A DNA stretch of 64,000 nucleotides, from the IMG/VR virus record IMGVR_UViG_3300023296_000639, positions 1 to 64,000 of that record. The stretch is one strand, 5' to 3'. Below are positions 39,651 through 47,492 of the stretch, one piece after another. Under the pieces are notes generated by a model that was not told the origin of the DNA, searched no databases, and worked only from the letters and a program-made list of their open reading frames with translations. This DNA comes from a virus. How positions within the stretch are numbered: position 1 is the first letter of the stretch; every line of letters starts with the position of its first letter. Made by a program: the position numbers and the translations under genes.

Positions 39651-39653
39651 GTC

Positions 39654-39711
39654 TTGACAACACCACATCAAAAGCCCTATACTAGTATATAAACTGGTAT
39701 GGGCTTTTTTT
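39654..39711 (+). terminator. Terminator with a promoter inside it
   Basis: The stem AAAGCCC-ATAC (39671-39682) pairs with GTAT-GGGCTTT (39697-39707) and is followed by Ts. The same bases hold a promoter: TTGACA 39654-39659, an 18-nt spacer and TATACT 39678-39683, whose -10 is the left arm of the stem. It ends the upstream small-gene run and can start the HNH gene at 39726. Confidence 0.75.
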
Positions 39712-39725
39712 ATGGAGAATACTAA

Positions 39726-40007
39726 ATGAAACTACCTATAAACTATACGAGAATCGGTGCACGCGAGCGTCGTGAAGTCCGTGAAGAATACATTCGCATT
39801 CAAGACGGAAAATGTTGGTGGTGTGAGAACGCACTTACCGATAATCCTACCACTGAGATTATGGATACAGATGTTAATCGTCGGTTATTCCCGCCGAACT
39901 TCTTTAAGCATCCTGTTCACTTACAGCATGATCATGATACTGGTATGACCGAAGGTGCGGTTCATGCCAGATGCAATGCAGTAATGTGGCAATACCACGG
40001 GAAATGA
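39726..40007 (+). CDS. HNH endonuclease (endonuclease VII-like)
   Basis: The 93-residue protein contains CWWCENALTDNP and HLQHDHDTGMTEGAVHARCN, then AVMWQYHGK, the zinc-supported ββα-Me motif of the T4 gp49/phage HNH group (H-x-x-x-D-H-D/C-H-x-x-T-G). It may resolve DNA junctions or act as a free-standing nuclease. From memory this short form is common in T4-like aquatic phages. Coupled to the following FW-tag gene. Confidence 0.85.
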   Translation: MKLPINYTRIGARERREVREEYIRIQDGKCWWCENALTDNPTTEIMDTDVNRRLFPPNFFKHPVHLQHDHDTGMTEGAVHARCNAVMWQYHGK

Positions 40008-40195
40008 ACGACAGGGAAAAGTTTTGGCAGGATTTATCAAAGCCGCCGTTGAATAGACGAGGTTGCCGCAACTGTATTCATTTCGCTTCATCGGGTTTAC
40101 TAAGCGATTGTATGAATCCAGTGGGCATGACAATATGTAGTGGGGGGCGTGACGAGTATTGGGAGTGGAATGGCGAACATTGTTATGGACGATAA
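40004..40195 (+). CDS. FW-tag small Cys protein
   Basis: The 63-residue protein starts MNDREKFWQDLSKPPLNRRGC, with CRNCIHF, DCMNP and TICSG and an end DEYWEWNGEHCYGR. It overlaps the HNH stop; its own end overlaps a relic copy. Confidence 0.8.
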   Translation: MNDREKFWQDLSKPPLNRRGCRNCIHFASSGLLSDCMNPVGMTICSGGRDEYWEWNGEHCYGR

Positions 40196-40314
40196 AGAAA
40201 AGTTTTGGCAGGATTTATGCAAACGCACAGATTTATTGTAAAAAACAGATGGGTCAACGCATAACTACAACATGCGAACCATGTATGTGGGAATGGGATG
40301 GAATAAGGGAATGA
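40185..40314 (+). pseudogene. Decayed FW-tag gene
   Basis: MDDKEKFWQDLCKRTDLL then a stop; family sequence continues in another frame to MWEWDGIRE. The start is nearly identical to the previous gene (EKFWQDL), so this is a recent duplicate that has lost its middle. Confidence 0.65.
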
Positions 40315-40382
40315 ACATGAAAAAAATAGAAGGTGACAAGTTCTTTTGGGCAACATTAAAAGGGGAATTTGATGAGATATAA
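40311..40382 (+). CDS. Minimal FW-tag peptide
   Basis: A 23-codon frame, MNMKKIEGDKFFWATLKGEF, overlaps the relic before it and purS after it. It keeps only the tag (DKFFWATL). It may be a relic kept open by chance, or a leader coupling translation to purS. Confidence 0.35.
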   Translation: MNMKKIEGDKFFWATLKGEFDEI

Positions 40383-40587
40383 AATAACGACAACATTACG
40401 TGACGGTATTCGTGACAATGCTGGCGTGGCTGTAACCAATGCCCTACACGGTATGGGATTCGATATGCTAAAAAGCACCCGCATCGGTAAGGTATTTTAC
40501 ATTGAAACAGATGATGATATTAACGAGATTGTTAAACACATTGTCAATCCAGTTATGGAGGATTTTACCATTGAAAAACAAGACTAA
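40372..40587 (+). CDS. purS: PurS subunit of FGAM synthetase
   Basis: The 71-residue protein matches PurS: YKITTTLRDGIRDNAGVAVT, NALHGMGFDMLKSTRIGKVF, IVNPVMEDFTIEKQ. PurS is the small structural subunit that links PurL and PurQ in purine synthesis of bacteria with the three-part enzyme. A lone phage purS could tune host FGAM synthesis, or pair with purL/purQ outside the window. Coupled to the tag peptide upstream and the FW-tag gene downstream. Confidence 0.85.
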   Translation: MRYKITTTLRDGIRDNAGVAVTNALHGMGFDMLKSTRIGKVFYIETDDDINEIVKHIVNPVMEDFTIEKQD

Positions 40588-40807
40588 GAAAGAAAAGTTT
40601 TGGGAAGCATTGCATATGCCACAAAATAAGAACTGTAGTACCTGCATATATGACGGCGATCCTACCTATAACAAAGATCATATGTATTCTGAACCAGATG
40701 GACCCTGCTTTCATCCTACTCGCACCGAAGATGAGGGGTGTTCTTTAGGTAGACCCGCCTCGAATAACTCTTTCCCGTTTTGGAAATGGGATGGGGTATC
40801 GACATAA
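40571..40807 (+). CDS. FW-tag small Cys protein, TTG start
   Basis: The 78-residue protein begins at TTG inside the purS end: KNKTKKEKFWEALHMPQNKNC, then CSTCIYD, PCFHP and GCSLG and an end FPFWKWDGVST. The tag fixes the frame; TTG is the only suitable start. Complete member with four to five cysteines. Confidence 0.75.
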   Translation: MKNKTKKEKFWEALHMPQNKNCSTCIYDGDPTYNKDHMYSEPDGPCFHPTRTEDEGCSLGRPASNNSFPFWKWDGVST

Positions 40808-40813
40808 TAAAAC

Positions 40814-40858
40814 CTTAACAAATGTGTAACAAAACCTTAAATTGCAAGTATATAAATA
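40814..40858 (+). promoter_or_regulatory. Putative PhoB box and late octamer of pstS
   Basis: Three 7-nt direct repeats spaced by 4 nt, CTTAACA (40814-40820), TGTAACA (40825-40831) and CTTAAAT (40836-40842), have the 11-nt period of PhoB boxes, though not the exact CTGTCAT consensus. TATAAATA (40851-40858) follows. The pstS gene could therefore answer both to host phosphate starvation and to the late programme. Confidence 0.5.
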
Positions 40859-40901
40859 TTTGTGATATAATAAGGAATAATCATTTAAAGGAAATCAACA
40901 A

Positions 40902-41906
40902 ATGAAACTAAATCTACTAGCCGTCGCCGCAACGGCATTTTTGCTTGTGGCAACAACTGCTGAAGCACGTGACCAAATTCGCATCGTAGGCAGTTCTACC
41001 GTTTACCCATTTTCAACTACCGTTGCTGAATCATTCGGCAATACAACCTCCTTCAAAACACCAGTCGTCGAATCTACGGGATCAGGCGGCGGCTTGAAAC
41101 TATTTTGCAGTGGTGTTGGAACACAATTCCCAGACATTACGAACGCATCAAGACAAATCAAACCTTCTGAAATCAAACTATGCGCAAAGAACGGCGTGAC
41201 TGATGTAACCGAGGTTTTAGTTGGCTTTGATGGTATTGCTATCGCTAACGCAAAGGGAGCAACACATCTTGACTTAACCGTTCGTGATTTATTCTTGGCT
41301 TTAGCTAAGTTTATTCCTGATGCAAATGGCGAGTTAATCGCTAATCCAAATGAAACATGGAATGACATTGGTATTAACTTACCAGAAATTAAGATTGAAA
41401 TATTAGGACCGCCACCAACGTCAGGTACACGAGATGCGTTCCTTGAATTGGTTATGGAAAAAGGCGCAAAGACATTCCCTTCATTGAAAGAACTTCGCAA
41501 GACAGATAAGAAAAAGTTCAAAGCAGTAGCACATGGTCTACGTGAAGATGGTGCTTATGTAGAAGCTGGCGAGAACGACAACTTGATTGTTCAAAAGCTA
41601 TCGGCTAATAAGAATGCTGTTGGTATCTTTGGATTTAGCTTTCTAGAGAATAACAGTGATAAGGTTCAAGGTTCACACATCAATGGTGTGTTGCCAACAT
41701 TTGAAAACATCTCTGATGGTTCTTATCCAGTGTCTAGGTCATTGTTCTTTTATGTGAAAGAACAGCACGTTGGCAGTATAGCTGGTATTGAAGAATATGT
41801 TAGTGAGTTTATCAGTGAAAAGGCAACGGGTGAATACGGATATCTTTCTGATAAGGGTCTTATCCCGGCACCAGAAGGAACTGTTCGAAAACGAAAAGTT
41901 AAATAA
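40902..41906 (+). CDS. pstS: Phosphate-binding protein PstS
   Basis: The 334-residue periplasmic protein has a signal peptide (residues 1-22, cut near AEA-RD), then IRIVGSSTVYPFSTTVAESF, ESTGSGGGLKLFC, DITNASRQIKPSE, ILGPPPTSGTRDAFLEL and the late AVGIFGFSFLENN. These are the phosphate-contact loops of PstS. It would bind phosphate for the host PstABC importer during infection. PstS is a known phage-borne gene in phosphate-poor waters; this copy looks like an alphaproteobacterial-type PstS. AAGGA lies before the ATG. Confidence 0.95.
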   Translation: MKLNLLAVAATAFLLVATTAEARDQIRIVGSSTVYPFSTTVAESFGNTTSFKTPVVESTGSGGGLKLFCSGVGTQFPDITNASRQIKPSEIKLCAKNGVTDVTEVLVGFDGIAIANAKGATHLDLTVRDLFLALAKFIPDANGELIANPNETWNDIGINLPEIKIEILGPPPTSGTRDAFLELVMEKGAKTFPSLKELRKTDKKKFKAVAHGLREDGAYVEAGENDNLIVQKLSANKNAVGIFGFSFLENNSDKVQGSHINGVLPTFENISDGSYPVSRSLFFYVKEQHVGSIAGIEEYVSEFISEKATGEYGYLSDKGLIPAPEGTVRKRKVK

Positions 41907-41923
41907 TCATATACGATATAAGG

Positions 41924-41962
41924 AAATAGGGGCTTGACAGTCCCTATTTTTTTGCGTATACT
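41924..41962 (+). terminator. pstS terminator overlapping a sigma70 promoter
   Basis: The stem AAATAGGG (41924-41931) pairs with CCCTATTT (41942-41949), then Ts. The loop holds TTGACA (41934-41939), and TATACT follows at 41957-41962 with a 17-nt spacer. One element thus ends pstS transcription and starts the next gene. Confidence 0.8.
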
Positions 41963-41992
41963 CCATAATAATAAATGAAATGGAGATTTAGA

Positions 41993-42295
41993 ATGTTTGT
42001 AATTAAAGATATAATGAGCGGGAAATACTTGATTACAAGTAACGCTAATACGGCTGATCCAAAAAATATTGAATTAGCAAAAAGATACGAAAATGAAAAA
42101 GGTGCTGAAAAGGCTAGAAAATATCACCAAGATCGTGCCGATAAAAATGTGGCGAGTGGAAAGAAGTTGTATGAGCTATATGTTCGTGACGGCGACCAAT
42201 CCAACGCCGATTGCGTTAAAAATTGGAAAGATCGGGAACAGGAATGGAAAGTGGTTGAAGTCCAATCCATTACAGTAGAAGTGAGGACTGTGTAA
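41993..42295 (+). CDS. Hypothetical protein
   Basis: The 100-residue protein starts MFVIKDIMSGKYLITSNANT, with a basic helical middle (ELAKRYENEKGAEKARKYHQ) and an end VEVQSITVEVRTV. ATG 41993 was preferred over 41975 because GGAG lies 8 nt before it. No family recognised. Confidence 0.6.
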   Translation: MFVIKDIMSGKYLITSNANTADPKNIELAKRYENEKGAEKARKYHQDRADKNVASGKKLYELYVRDGDQSNADCVKNWKDREQEWKVVEVQSITVEVRTV

Positions 42296-42296
42296 T

Positions 42297-42431
42297 ATGC
42301 TAGGAATAGCTTGTGTAGCAGGACTATTGATTTTCAATACGACAGCATTTAATCCAGATACAATATTTGCCATTAAACTTGATAAGGGAGACATAAGAGT
42401 TAGTTGTGTATGGCACAAAAAAACTTCTTGA
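42297..42431 (+). CDS. Small exported or membrane peptide
   Basis: The 44-residue protein starts with a hydrophobic stretch (MLGIACVAGLLIFNTTAFNP) that could be a signal sequence, then DTIFAIKLDKGDIRVSCVW. Its stop lies inside the next promoter's TTGACA. Confidence 0.45.
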   Translation: MLGIACVAGLLIFNTTAFNPDTIFAIKLDKGDIRVSCVWHKKTS

Positions 42432-42455
42432 CATTCATACCGATTCTGCTATTAT
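42428..42455 (+). promoter_or_regulatory. Sigma70 promoter
   Basis: TTGACA 42428-42433, a 16-nt spacer and TATTAT 42450-42455, then a short leader with AGGGAGA before ATG 42484. Confidence 0.75.
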
Positions 42456-42483
42456 GTATAAGTAATCAATAGGGAGAACCCAA

Positions 42484-42708
42484 ATGAAAGTTACCGTTTT
42501 TATCACCGCCGCACAGAACGCAAAGTTCTTTGACAATGCATTGAACACCAGCGAAGGTTTCGCTGAGTTGTCCCGAGTTGTTCGCAATGTTGTGACCAAT
42601 GAAGACGGTGCACTTATCGCCGAAGCAACTGTCAACGGTCGCAATGTTCCAGTGATTTCAAACTACGGCGACACCGAGTTCTACGACCTTAACGCAGAAG
42701 CGATGTAA
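42484..42708 (+). CDS. Hypothetical protein
   Basis: The 74-residue protein starts MKVTVFITAAQNAKFFDNAL, with ELSRVVRNVVTNEDGALIAE, and ends GDTEFYDLNAEAM. A small alpha/beta protein with a good ribosome-binding site. Its stop overlaps the phosphoesterase start (TAATG). Confidence 0.6.
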   Translation: MKVTVFITAAQNAKFFDNALNTSEGFAELSRVVRNVVTNEDGALIAEATVNGRNVPVISNYGDTEFYDLNAEAM

Positions 42709-43460
42709 TGAAAATACGCTTACTCAGTGACGTTCATCTCGAATTTGACAATACTCCAATGGAGTTTTGTGACGCACTTTACAACCCAAACTGGAATGGG
42801 GCAGATGTGCTTGTTCTGGCGGGGGATATCACTACTAAAAGCCGTGTGCAATGGATTGTGGAAATGTCTAAACATTTTCCGCACGTTGTCTATGTATACG
42901 GCAATCATGAGTTTTATAAGAGTAACTTTGATAGCGTGAAACGTCATACTGTCGAAAGTCTACCAAGTAATGTGCATGTCCTTGATGATAGTTCAGTGAT
43001 GCTGGATGGTGTAAATTTCCACGGCTGCACATTGTGGTCTGATTTTAATAAAGGCGATCCACTTACGTATCACGCTGCACAATCGTCGATGAATGATTAC
43101 AGGCAAATCCGTGACGAGAAGTATTCGATTATTAAACCACAGGGTATTCACACCAGACATAACGTGTCAAAGATGTTCCTTGCTGATAACGTTAAGGAAG
43201 GCGACGTGGTTGTAACGCATCACGCACCAACGTATAAGAGTATTCACGCAAGATTCCGAGGCGATAAGTTGTCTGGATGTTATGCCAGTGATTTGTCTGA
43301 CCTTATATTGGACACGAAACCGGCATTATTCTGCCACGGTCACGTTCACGATTCATTTGATTATATGGTCGGCGACACACGTGTGGTATGTAATCCGAGA
43401 GGTTACAAAGGGAGCGAACTTAATCCTAACTTTGACGAGGATTTGACAGTAGAGATATGA
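42708..43460 (+). CDS. Calcineurin-like metallophosphoesterase
   Basis: The 250-residue protein has all metal-site motifs in order: LLSDVHLEF (DxH), VLVLAGDITTK (GD), VYVYGNHEFY (GNHE), VVVTHHAPTYKS (H) and LFCHGHVHDSFDY (GHxH). Such enzymes hydrolyse phosphomono- or diesters, for example cyclic nucleotides, Ap4A or nucleic acid ends. The substrate cannot be told; anti-signalling use against the host is possible. Overlaps both neighbours. Confidence 0.9.
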   Translation: MKIRLLSDVHLEFDNTPMEFCDALYNPNWNGADVLVLAGDITTKSRVQWIVEMSKHFPHVVYVYGNHEFYKSNFDSVKRHTVESLPSNVHVLDDSSVMLDGVNFHGCTLWSDFNKGDPLTYHAAQSSMNDYRQIRDEKYSIIKPQGIHTRHNVSKMFLADNVKEGDVVVTHHAPTYKSIHARFRGDKLSGCYASDLSDLILDTKPALFCHGHVHDSFDYMVGDTRVVCNPRGYKGSELNPNFDEDLTVEI

Positions 43461-43810
43461 ACGGCGAACTACGATATTTATCAGACTCAAATATATTCCG
43501 GTTGGATTACTATGAGTATGTCGCATCGGATCGTGAAGAAAGAATACAGCACGTTCGTGAAGATTTGGAGTTCATTTTTCGCTACGCATCGACCGCAGAC
43601 ATAGAAATGTTTGGGGTTGACAAAGCCGAAGTATATAATCGTCGTGTAACGATTTCTAATATGGACGGGTTTGAAAAAATACTGGTTGCATATCTAACAG
43701 AATGTGCTGATGTTCAAATCGATGATATTGATTTCGTAATAGATGACGAAAAATCCCGAATGTTCTTTGACCTATCGGCTGACTATAAAAAAGTGGAGTA
43801 TTGGAAATGA
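43457..43810 (+). CDS. Hypothetical protein
   Basis: The 117-residue acidic alpha/beta protein contains EERIQHVREDLEFIFRYAST and VQIDDIDFVIDDEKSRMFFD. No family recognised. Coupled to the phosphoesterase before and the lipoprotein after. Confidence 0.6.
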   Translation: MNGELRYLSDSNIFRLDYYEYVASDREERIQHVREDLEFIFRYASTADIEMFGVDKAEVYNRRVTISNMDGFEKILVAYLTECADVQIDDIDFVIDDEKSRMFFDLSADYKKVEYWK

Positions 43811-44172
43811 AAACTATTGTTGTAACCATTACAATGGCTGCAATCGTTTTAACGGGTTGTGTGCGTGAGTTATCAAGTTACGAGCGACAACTTCAGTGGG
43901 AAGAAAACCAACCAAAATCGTGGGCTGGCAAGACTGGTCAAAAGGGTAGGGACTTTCAGATGTGGCAATTCCGTAAACGTTGCGAAACGGCATACAGTTA
44001 TGAATGCCTTGAACTTGATATTCATGGTGACCGCAGCGTACGTGAGGCACCGCCACCACCAGCACGAACAGGCAACAAGCGCATCTACAGCATTTGTGAT
44101 GGTGGCGTATGTGTCACTGAAAAGATTTGTTATGATTTGGTTAATGGAACAGAGGAATGTGTCCGTGAGTAA
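43807..44172 (+). CDS. Lipoprotein
   Basis: The 121-residue protein has a lipoprotein signal ending in VLTGC (Cys near residue 18), then a soluble part with a Pro-rich spacer (EAPPPPARTG) and four cysteines (YSICDGGVCVTEKICYD and a late EECVRE) that can form disulphides in the periplasm. The Pro-rich spacer recalls outer-membrane spanins, but the Cys-rich end does not. Function unknown. Confidence 0.75.
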   Translation: MKTIVVTITMAAIVLTGCVRELSSYERQLQWEENQPKSWAGKTGQKGRDFQMWQFRKRCETAYSYECLELDIHGDRSVREAPPPPARTGNKRIYSICDGGVCVTEKICYDLVNGTEECVRE

Positions 44173-44554
44173 AAAATCAAAAGCGTGGGAATCTTCGTAT
44201 GATCCCGATAAACAAAACAAGCGTGATGTTCCCAGCTGGTGGTTGGGGGTGGATCAGCGAACGATAGTTAATGACTGGGAGCCTAACATCATAACGGCAG
44301 ATTATGACGAGTTTATAGAAATCCTTGAATACTGTAAGAAGAATAAGATTGGTATTAAAAACTGGCAATATGCGAGGATTGGCGGCAGACAAGGTGACAA
44401 GTTTATAGAACTCCTTGAAAAATGTAAGAAGAATAAGATTGGTATTAGAAAATGGCAATATCCGATGCTTGATGGCGGCAGACAAGGTTTTATCATTCGA
44501 TTGAAAAAACAACGTGACCTTTTTGCTGTAAATCTTACACTAAGACAATCATAA
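44165..44554 (+). CDS. Hypothetical protein with internal repeat, GTG start
   Basis: The 129-residue basic protein begins at GTG in an overlap with the lipoprotein stop (SKKSKAWESSYDPDKQNKRD). A 30-residue unit, FIEILEYCKKNKIGIKNWQY with a following GGRQG, occurs twice in tandem. No family recognised. Confidence 0.6.
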   Translation: MSKKSKAWESSYDPDKQNKRDVPSWWLGVDQRTIVNDWEPNIITADYDEFIEILEYCKKNKIGIKNWQYARIGGRQGDKFIELLEKCKKNKIGIRKWQYPMLDGGRQGFIIRLKKQRDLFAVNLTLRQS

Positions 44555-44627
44555 TAATGTTGACTAACCCTTCCTAATGTAGTATAATAGTTCATTGAGT
44601 TAAACCAACCTTTATAGGAGAAATAGT

Positions 44628-44798
44628 ATGGATGCTTTTGAAAAAGAACTACACGACGCTGCCGACGAGGCTATCTTCGGACTTCAACTAGACCACGATG
44701 CTGCTGTTCGGTTTGTTAGAAACAATGTTGACAACACCGAAGACTATCAAGCAGAAGCCGCAGTGAACCGTTTATTGACTGGCACATCACCACTATGA
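44628..44798 (+). CDS. Hypothetical acidic protein
   Basis: The 56-residue protein starts MDAFEKELHDAADEAIFGLQ. The promoter is TTGACT 44560-44565 with a 17-nt spacer and TATAAT 44583-44588, plus TAGGAGAA before the ATG. It overlaps the nucleotidyltransferase gene by 4 nt, which makes an accessory or antitoxin-like partner role possible, but this is conjecture. Confidence 0.6.
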   Translation: MDAFEKELHDAADEAIFGLQLDHDAAVRFVRNNVDNTEDYQAEAAVNRLLTGTSPL

Positions 44799-45346
44799 AA
44801 GAGTTAACACATCTTGGGGGGATCACTGTATCCCCCCAACAAGCCCACGTATTCTATTATGTTAGACCAGACTTTGAAAAAGGTCCGTGGGTAGCGGGCG
44901 GTGCCATTAGGCAACTACTACAATGCAGAACAGTTAAGTCGGATTTTGATGTATATTGTTCTAGTCAAGAGCAATCAAAAATCATTGCGGATCGACTAAC
45001 CGACGCTGGGTTCAGCGTAGCCTTTGATTCCGAGAACGCAGTCACATACCGTGCGGATGATATTGATGTCCAACTTATCAAGAAGCAGTGGTTTCAAAAT
45101 CCACTTGATGTAGTTAATGACTTTGATTTCGCACAAGCCCAACTTATTTCAGATGGCTATTCGGCGTGGGGCAATCCTGATTGGAACGAAGACGACATTG
45201 ACATTGTGAGCTACCGTCCGAAATCGATTCTGAAACGCCTTGTGAAATATTATGCATACGGCTACAAGATTAAACAGGAAACACTTACAAAGCTTTCCGC
45301 AGATTCTGATTTACAATATGATTTTCGCAATGATCCGGGGTATTAA
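44795..45346 (+). CDS. Pol-beta-type nucleotidyltransferase-like protein
   Basis: The 183-residue protein contains GPWVAGGAIRQLLQCRTVKS followed by DFDVYC: the GG-x-x-R and D-x-D motifs of the pol-beta nucleotidyltransferase head, as in CCA-adding enzymes. IDVQLIKK supplies the third acidic position. It is much shorter than CCA enzymes, and a full one is at 50077. It may modify tRNA or another RNA or protein. Confidence 0.7.
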   Translation: MKELTHLGGITVSPQQAHVFYYVRPDFEKGPWVAGGAIRQLLQCRTVKSDFDVYCSSQEQSKIIADRLTDAGFSVAFDSENAVTYRADDIDVQLIKKQWFQNPLDVVNDFDFAQAQLISDGYSAWGNPDWNEDDIDIVSYRPKSILKRLVKYYAYGYKIKQETLTKLSADSDLQYDFRNDPGY

Positions 45347-45348
45347 TT

Positions 45349-45927
45349 ATGGCATTTAATATTAATGTATCACTACCAGATTCAGATTCAGATAACGATT
45401 CGAGTAGCTTTGTGCCAATCGATTCAATGTGGAAAAAGGAATCGATGTGGGCATCACTATCCGAGCAACCTACTATGGTCACCTTGGATGTCAAAGGTGT
45501 AGAACATCTTTATGTATTAACAAAAACACGTATGTTCACGCATCGCACATTTGTGGCATTGGTATCTGATTACCGTTGGTTTATCCGTCCTACACCATTG
45601 ATGAAGGAAGCATTGTTTGATGACGCTGCCAACAATCATTTGGTCGGCAGTAAGTATACTGAATCTTGTGAAAGTGTTTATCATAGTTGGTGGTCGCAAA
45701 CCAAGCGTGAGTTTGCATTCAACTGCAAAAAATGGATTGATTCATATCCCGATAATACTGAAGCAGATATTTTGGCTTTTCTTGATCCATCAAACTCACA
45801 GTTCACACAGAAAAGTGATAAGTTGCGGTCAGATGGTATAGCATCAAGTTGGACATTACTTAATAGTATATCAAAAAAGAAGAAAGCAAACTATGCAGCT
45901 ATTAGTGAAATTGAAATAGAGTTCTAA
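45349..45927 (+). CDS. Hypothetical protein
   Basis: The 192-residue protein has an acidic serine-rich start (LPDSDSDNDSSSFVPIDSMW), a middle TFVALVSDYRWFIRPTPLMK and a Lys-rich end. Size and late position recall virion or internal proteins, but no family is recognised. Its stop overlaps the next ATG. Confidence 0.6.
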   Translation: MAFNINVSLPDSDSDNDSSSFVPIDSMWKKESMWASLSEQPTMVTLDVKGVEHLYVLTKTRMFTHRTFVALVSDYRWFIRPTPLMKEALFDDAANNHLVGSKYTESCESVYHSWWSQTKREFAFNCKKWIDSYPDNTEADILAFLDPSNSQFTQKSDKLRSDGIASSWTLLNSISKKKKANYAAISEIEIEF

Positions 45928-46163
45928 TGGATCAAAAAAAATGCCCTAGATGTGAAATCGAACAGGAAATAGCCACCGAATTCTTCTTTATTAAAGCCAC
46001 TGGATATTACCAATCTTGGTGTAAGTCCTGTATGCGAGAAGTGTCGGCTATTAAATATAAAGAGCGTAAGCAAAAAGAAAAAGAAGAAAAAACAGACCCA
46101 AAAAAAATATTTGCGGATATTCTAGAAAGAAAACGATTGACAACAGACGACGATAATGTATAA
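45927..46163 (+). CDS. Zinc-knuckle basic protein
   Basis: The 78-residue protein starts MDQKKCPRCEIEQEIATEFF, then YQSWCKSCMREVSAIKYKER. Two CxxC pairs form the zinc finger often found at the start of endonuclease VII-like HNH proteins, but no HNH part follows. The end is basic and helical. It may be a DNA-binding remnant. Confidence 0.65.
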   Translation: MDQKKCPRCEIEQEIATEFFFIKATGYYQSWCKSCMREVSAIKYKERKQKEKEEKTDPKKIFADILERKRLTTDDDNV

Positions 46164-46284
46164 TGATGATAATGTAACTGAACCAGAATCTGACGAGGAA
46201 GAAATGAAAAAAGACGAACGCATCGAAAACATTTGCGGCATTTTACTGATTGTCGTGCCACTTGTATTTATGTTGCTATCATGA
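46156..46284 (+). CDS. Small tail-anchored membrane protein
   Basis: The 42-residue protein has an acidic head (MYNDDNVTEPESDEEEMKKD) and a C-terminal membrane helix (ICGILLIVVPLVFMLLS). It overlaps the lipoprotein gene by 4 nt, so the two may act together at the envelope. Confidence 0.5.
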   Translation: MYNDDNVTEPESDEEEMKKDERIENICGILLIVVPLVFMLLS

Positions 46285-46592
46285 AGATCGCAGCAGCATT
46301 GCTAGTAGTAGCAACCCTTGCGGGATGTTCTTCTACCCATCGTATGGATATTTATGACCTTCGTTATATGAAGATTGATTGTGCAAATAAAGAAGCGCAA
46401 ATCAAGTTTCTTGAAACGCAAATGTCAACCGAATGGGATCGTTTATCTGCAACCTACCATACACGTGGAATGCTTAGTGGATTGATGGGGGCTATCAACG
46501 GCACCTATACACAACAGAAGGCACTCGCTGATCGTGAATATGATAAGATTGCTAAAAATTTGATTTGGGATTTAAGAACCCAATGCCCGTAA
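46281..46592 (+). CDS. Lipoprotein
   Basis: The 103-residue protein has a signal with lipobox TLAGC (Cys near residue 16). A helical periplasmic part follows (CANKEAQIKFLETQMSTEWD) and a Gly-rich GMLSGLMGAINGTY hairpin-like stretch. It could be an envelope or lysis accessory. Coupled to the tail-anchored peptide before it. Confidence 0.7.
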   Translation: MKIAAALLVVATLAGCSSTHRMDIYDLRYMKIDCANKEAQIKFLETQMSTEWDRLSATYHTRGMLSGLMGAINGTYTQQKALADREYDKIAKNLIWDLRTQCP

Positions 46593-46611
46593 CTTTTAAA
46601 GGAAACACACC

Positions 46612-46896
46612 ATGAGTGATAAAAATGTAGACTACCTTAGTGAACTATTACCGCTAATTAATTATGCGTATCACCCTATGCCGAAGTTTGAATTCACTTT
46701 TCAATTTCCAGTAGGCGACAGCACGGTTTCATTCGCTATTCCTGCCGATGATTTGGGCATGGATGATGATACGTTTCAAGCAACCGACGATCAGTTAAAG
46801 ATTGCGGCGACTATTGCTATCGCTAAGTTTGAACATTTTGTTGAACGTGAAAGCGGACGCCTAACCAATCAGTTATTTAAAGAGACTGAACTATGA
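46612..46896 (+). CDS. Hypothetical protein
   Basis: The 94-residue acidic protein starts MSDKNVDYLSELLPLINYAY, with FEFTFQFPVGDSTVSFAIPA, and ends with a helix. AAAGGAAA precedes the ATG. No family recognised. A 17-codon frame (46893, MTSKRRVEVTNLDQFYG) overlaps its stop and may be spurious. Confidence 0.6.
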   Translation: MSDKNVDYLSELLPLINYAYHPMPKFEFTFQFPVGDSTVSFAIPADDLGMDDDTFQATDDQLKIAATIAIAKFEHFVERESGRLTNQLFKETEL

Positions 46897-46954
46897 CATC
46901 AAAGAGGCGAGTTGAAGTCACAAATTTGGACCAATTTTACGGATGATATTCCCA

Positions 46955-47491
46955 ATGGCGAAAATCTTAAAGTATAGTATTCTTGCAAGTGTCTTGTTTG
47001 CTACACCTGTAGCTGCCGAGTGCGTCTTAAAAGAAACCACTAATGCAAAGCAACTAGGCACTATTGAAAGCGTTCGTAACATTACAAAGAACGTTGTTCC
47101 GTGGCGTGAAAACAAGCAGAAGTGTATGGTTTCATTCGAGGCACAAGTCGATGGCAACTGGCATCAGGGTCTTGGGTCTTATGTATTCCATAAAGATGAA
47201 GGCAAAGCGTGTGCAGTGGCATATGAAACTGGTAAAAAGTTAATGCTTGAAGAGTTATATCCACAACAAATCCGTAGCAAGGCTGAACTTGTTTGTGATG
47301 ATTCAAATAAAGAAAAGGATTTAACTGGTTTAGAAGGCTTATCTAAAATCAGTGGCAATAGATTTGTATACCAAGGAAAAACGTGCGACCGCTATTTTGA
47401 AACCGTAGTAGAAGGTCGTGACCTATATCAATGGACTGTCATTATGTGTCAACTACGCCCAAACCGTTGGGTTGAAATGGATCGTTACTAA
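46955..47491 (+). CDS. Secreted periplasmic protein
   Basis: The protein of about 178 residues starts MAKILKYSILASVLFATPVA followed by AEC, a signal peptide with AxA cleavage. The mature part has several cysteines (ECVLK, KCMVS, ACAVA, LVCDD, TCDRY, MCQLR) likely in disulphides. An upstream ATG (46943) is also possible. No family recognised; export suggests action on the host envelope. Confidence 0.65.
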   Translation: MAKILKYSILASVLFATPVAAECVLKETTNAKQLGTIESVRNITKNVVPWRENKQKCMVSFEAQVDGNWHQGLGSYVFHKDEGKACAVAYETGKKLMLEELYPQQIRSKAELVCDDSNKEKDLTGLEGLSKISGNRFVYQGKTCDRYFETVVEGRDLYQWTVIMCQLRPNRWVEMDRY

Positions 47492-47492
47492 A

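Noticed and set aside
43457-43500. TATTTATC (late octamer on the minus strand) within the gene at 43457
   Set aside because: There is no minus-strand gene to serve and the octamer is expected by chance in AT-rich coding DNA.
43807-46592. Lipoproteins at 43807 and 46281 as spanin (Rz1-type) partners
   Set aside because: No adjacent inner-membrane protein with a long periplasmic coiled coil; 46156 has its helix at the C-terminus, the wrong topology.
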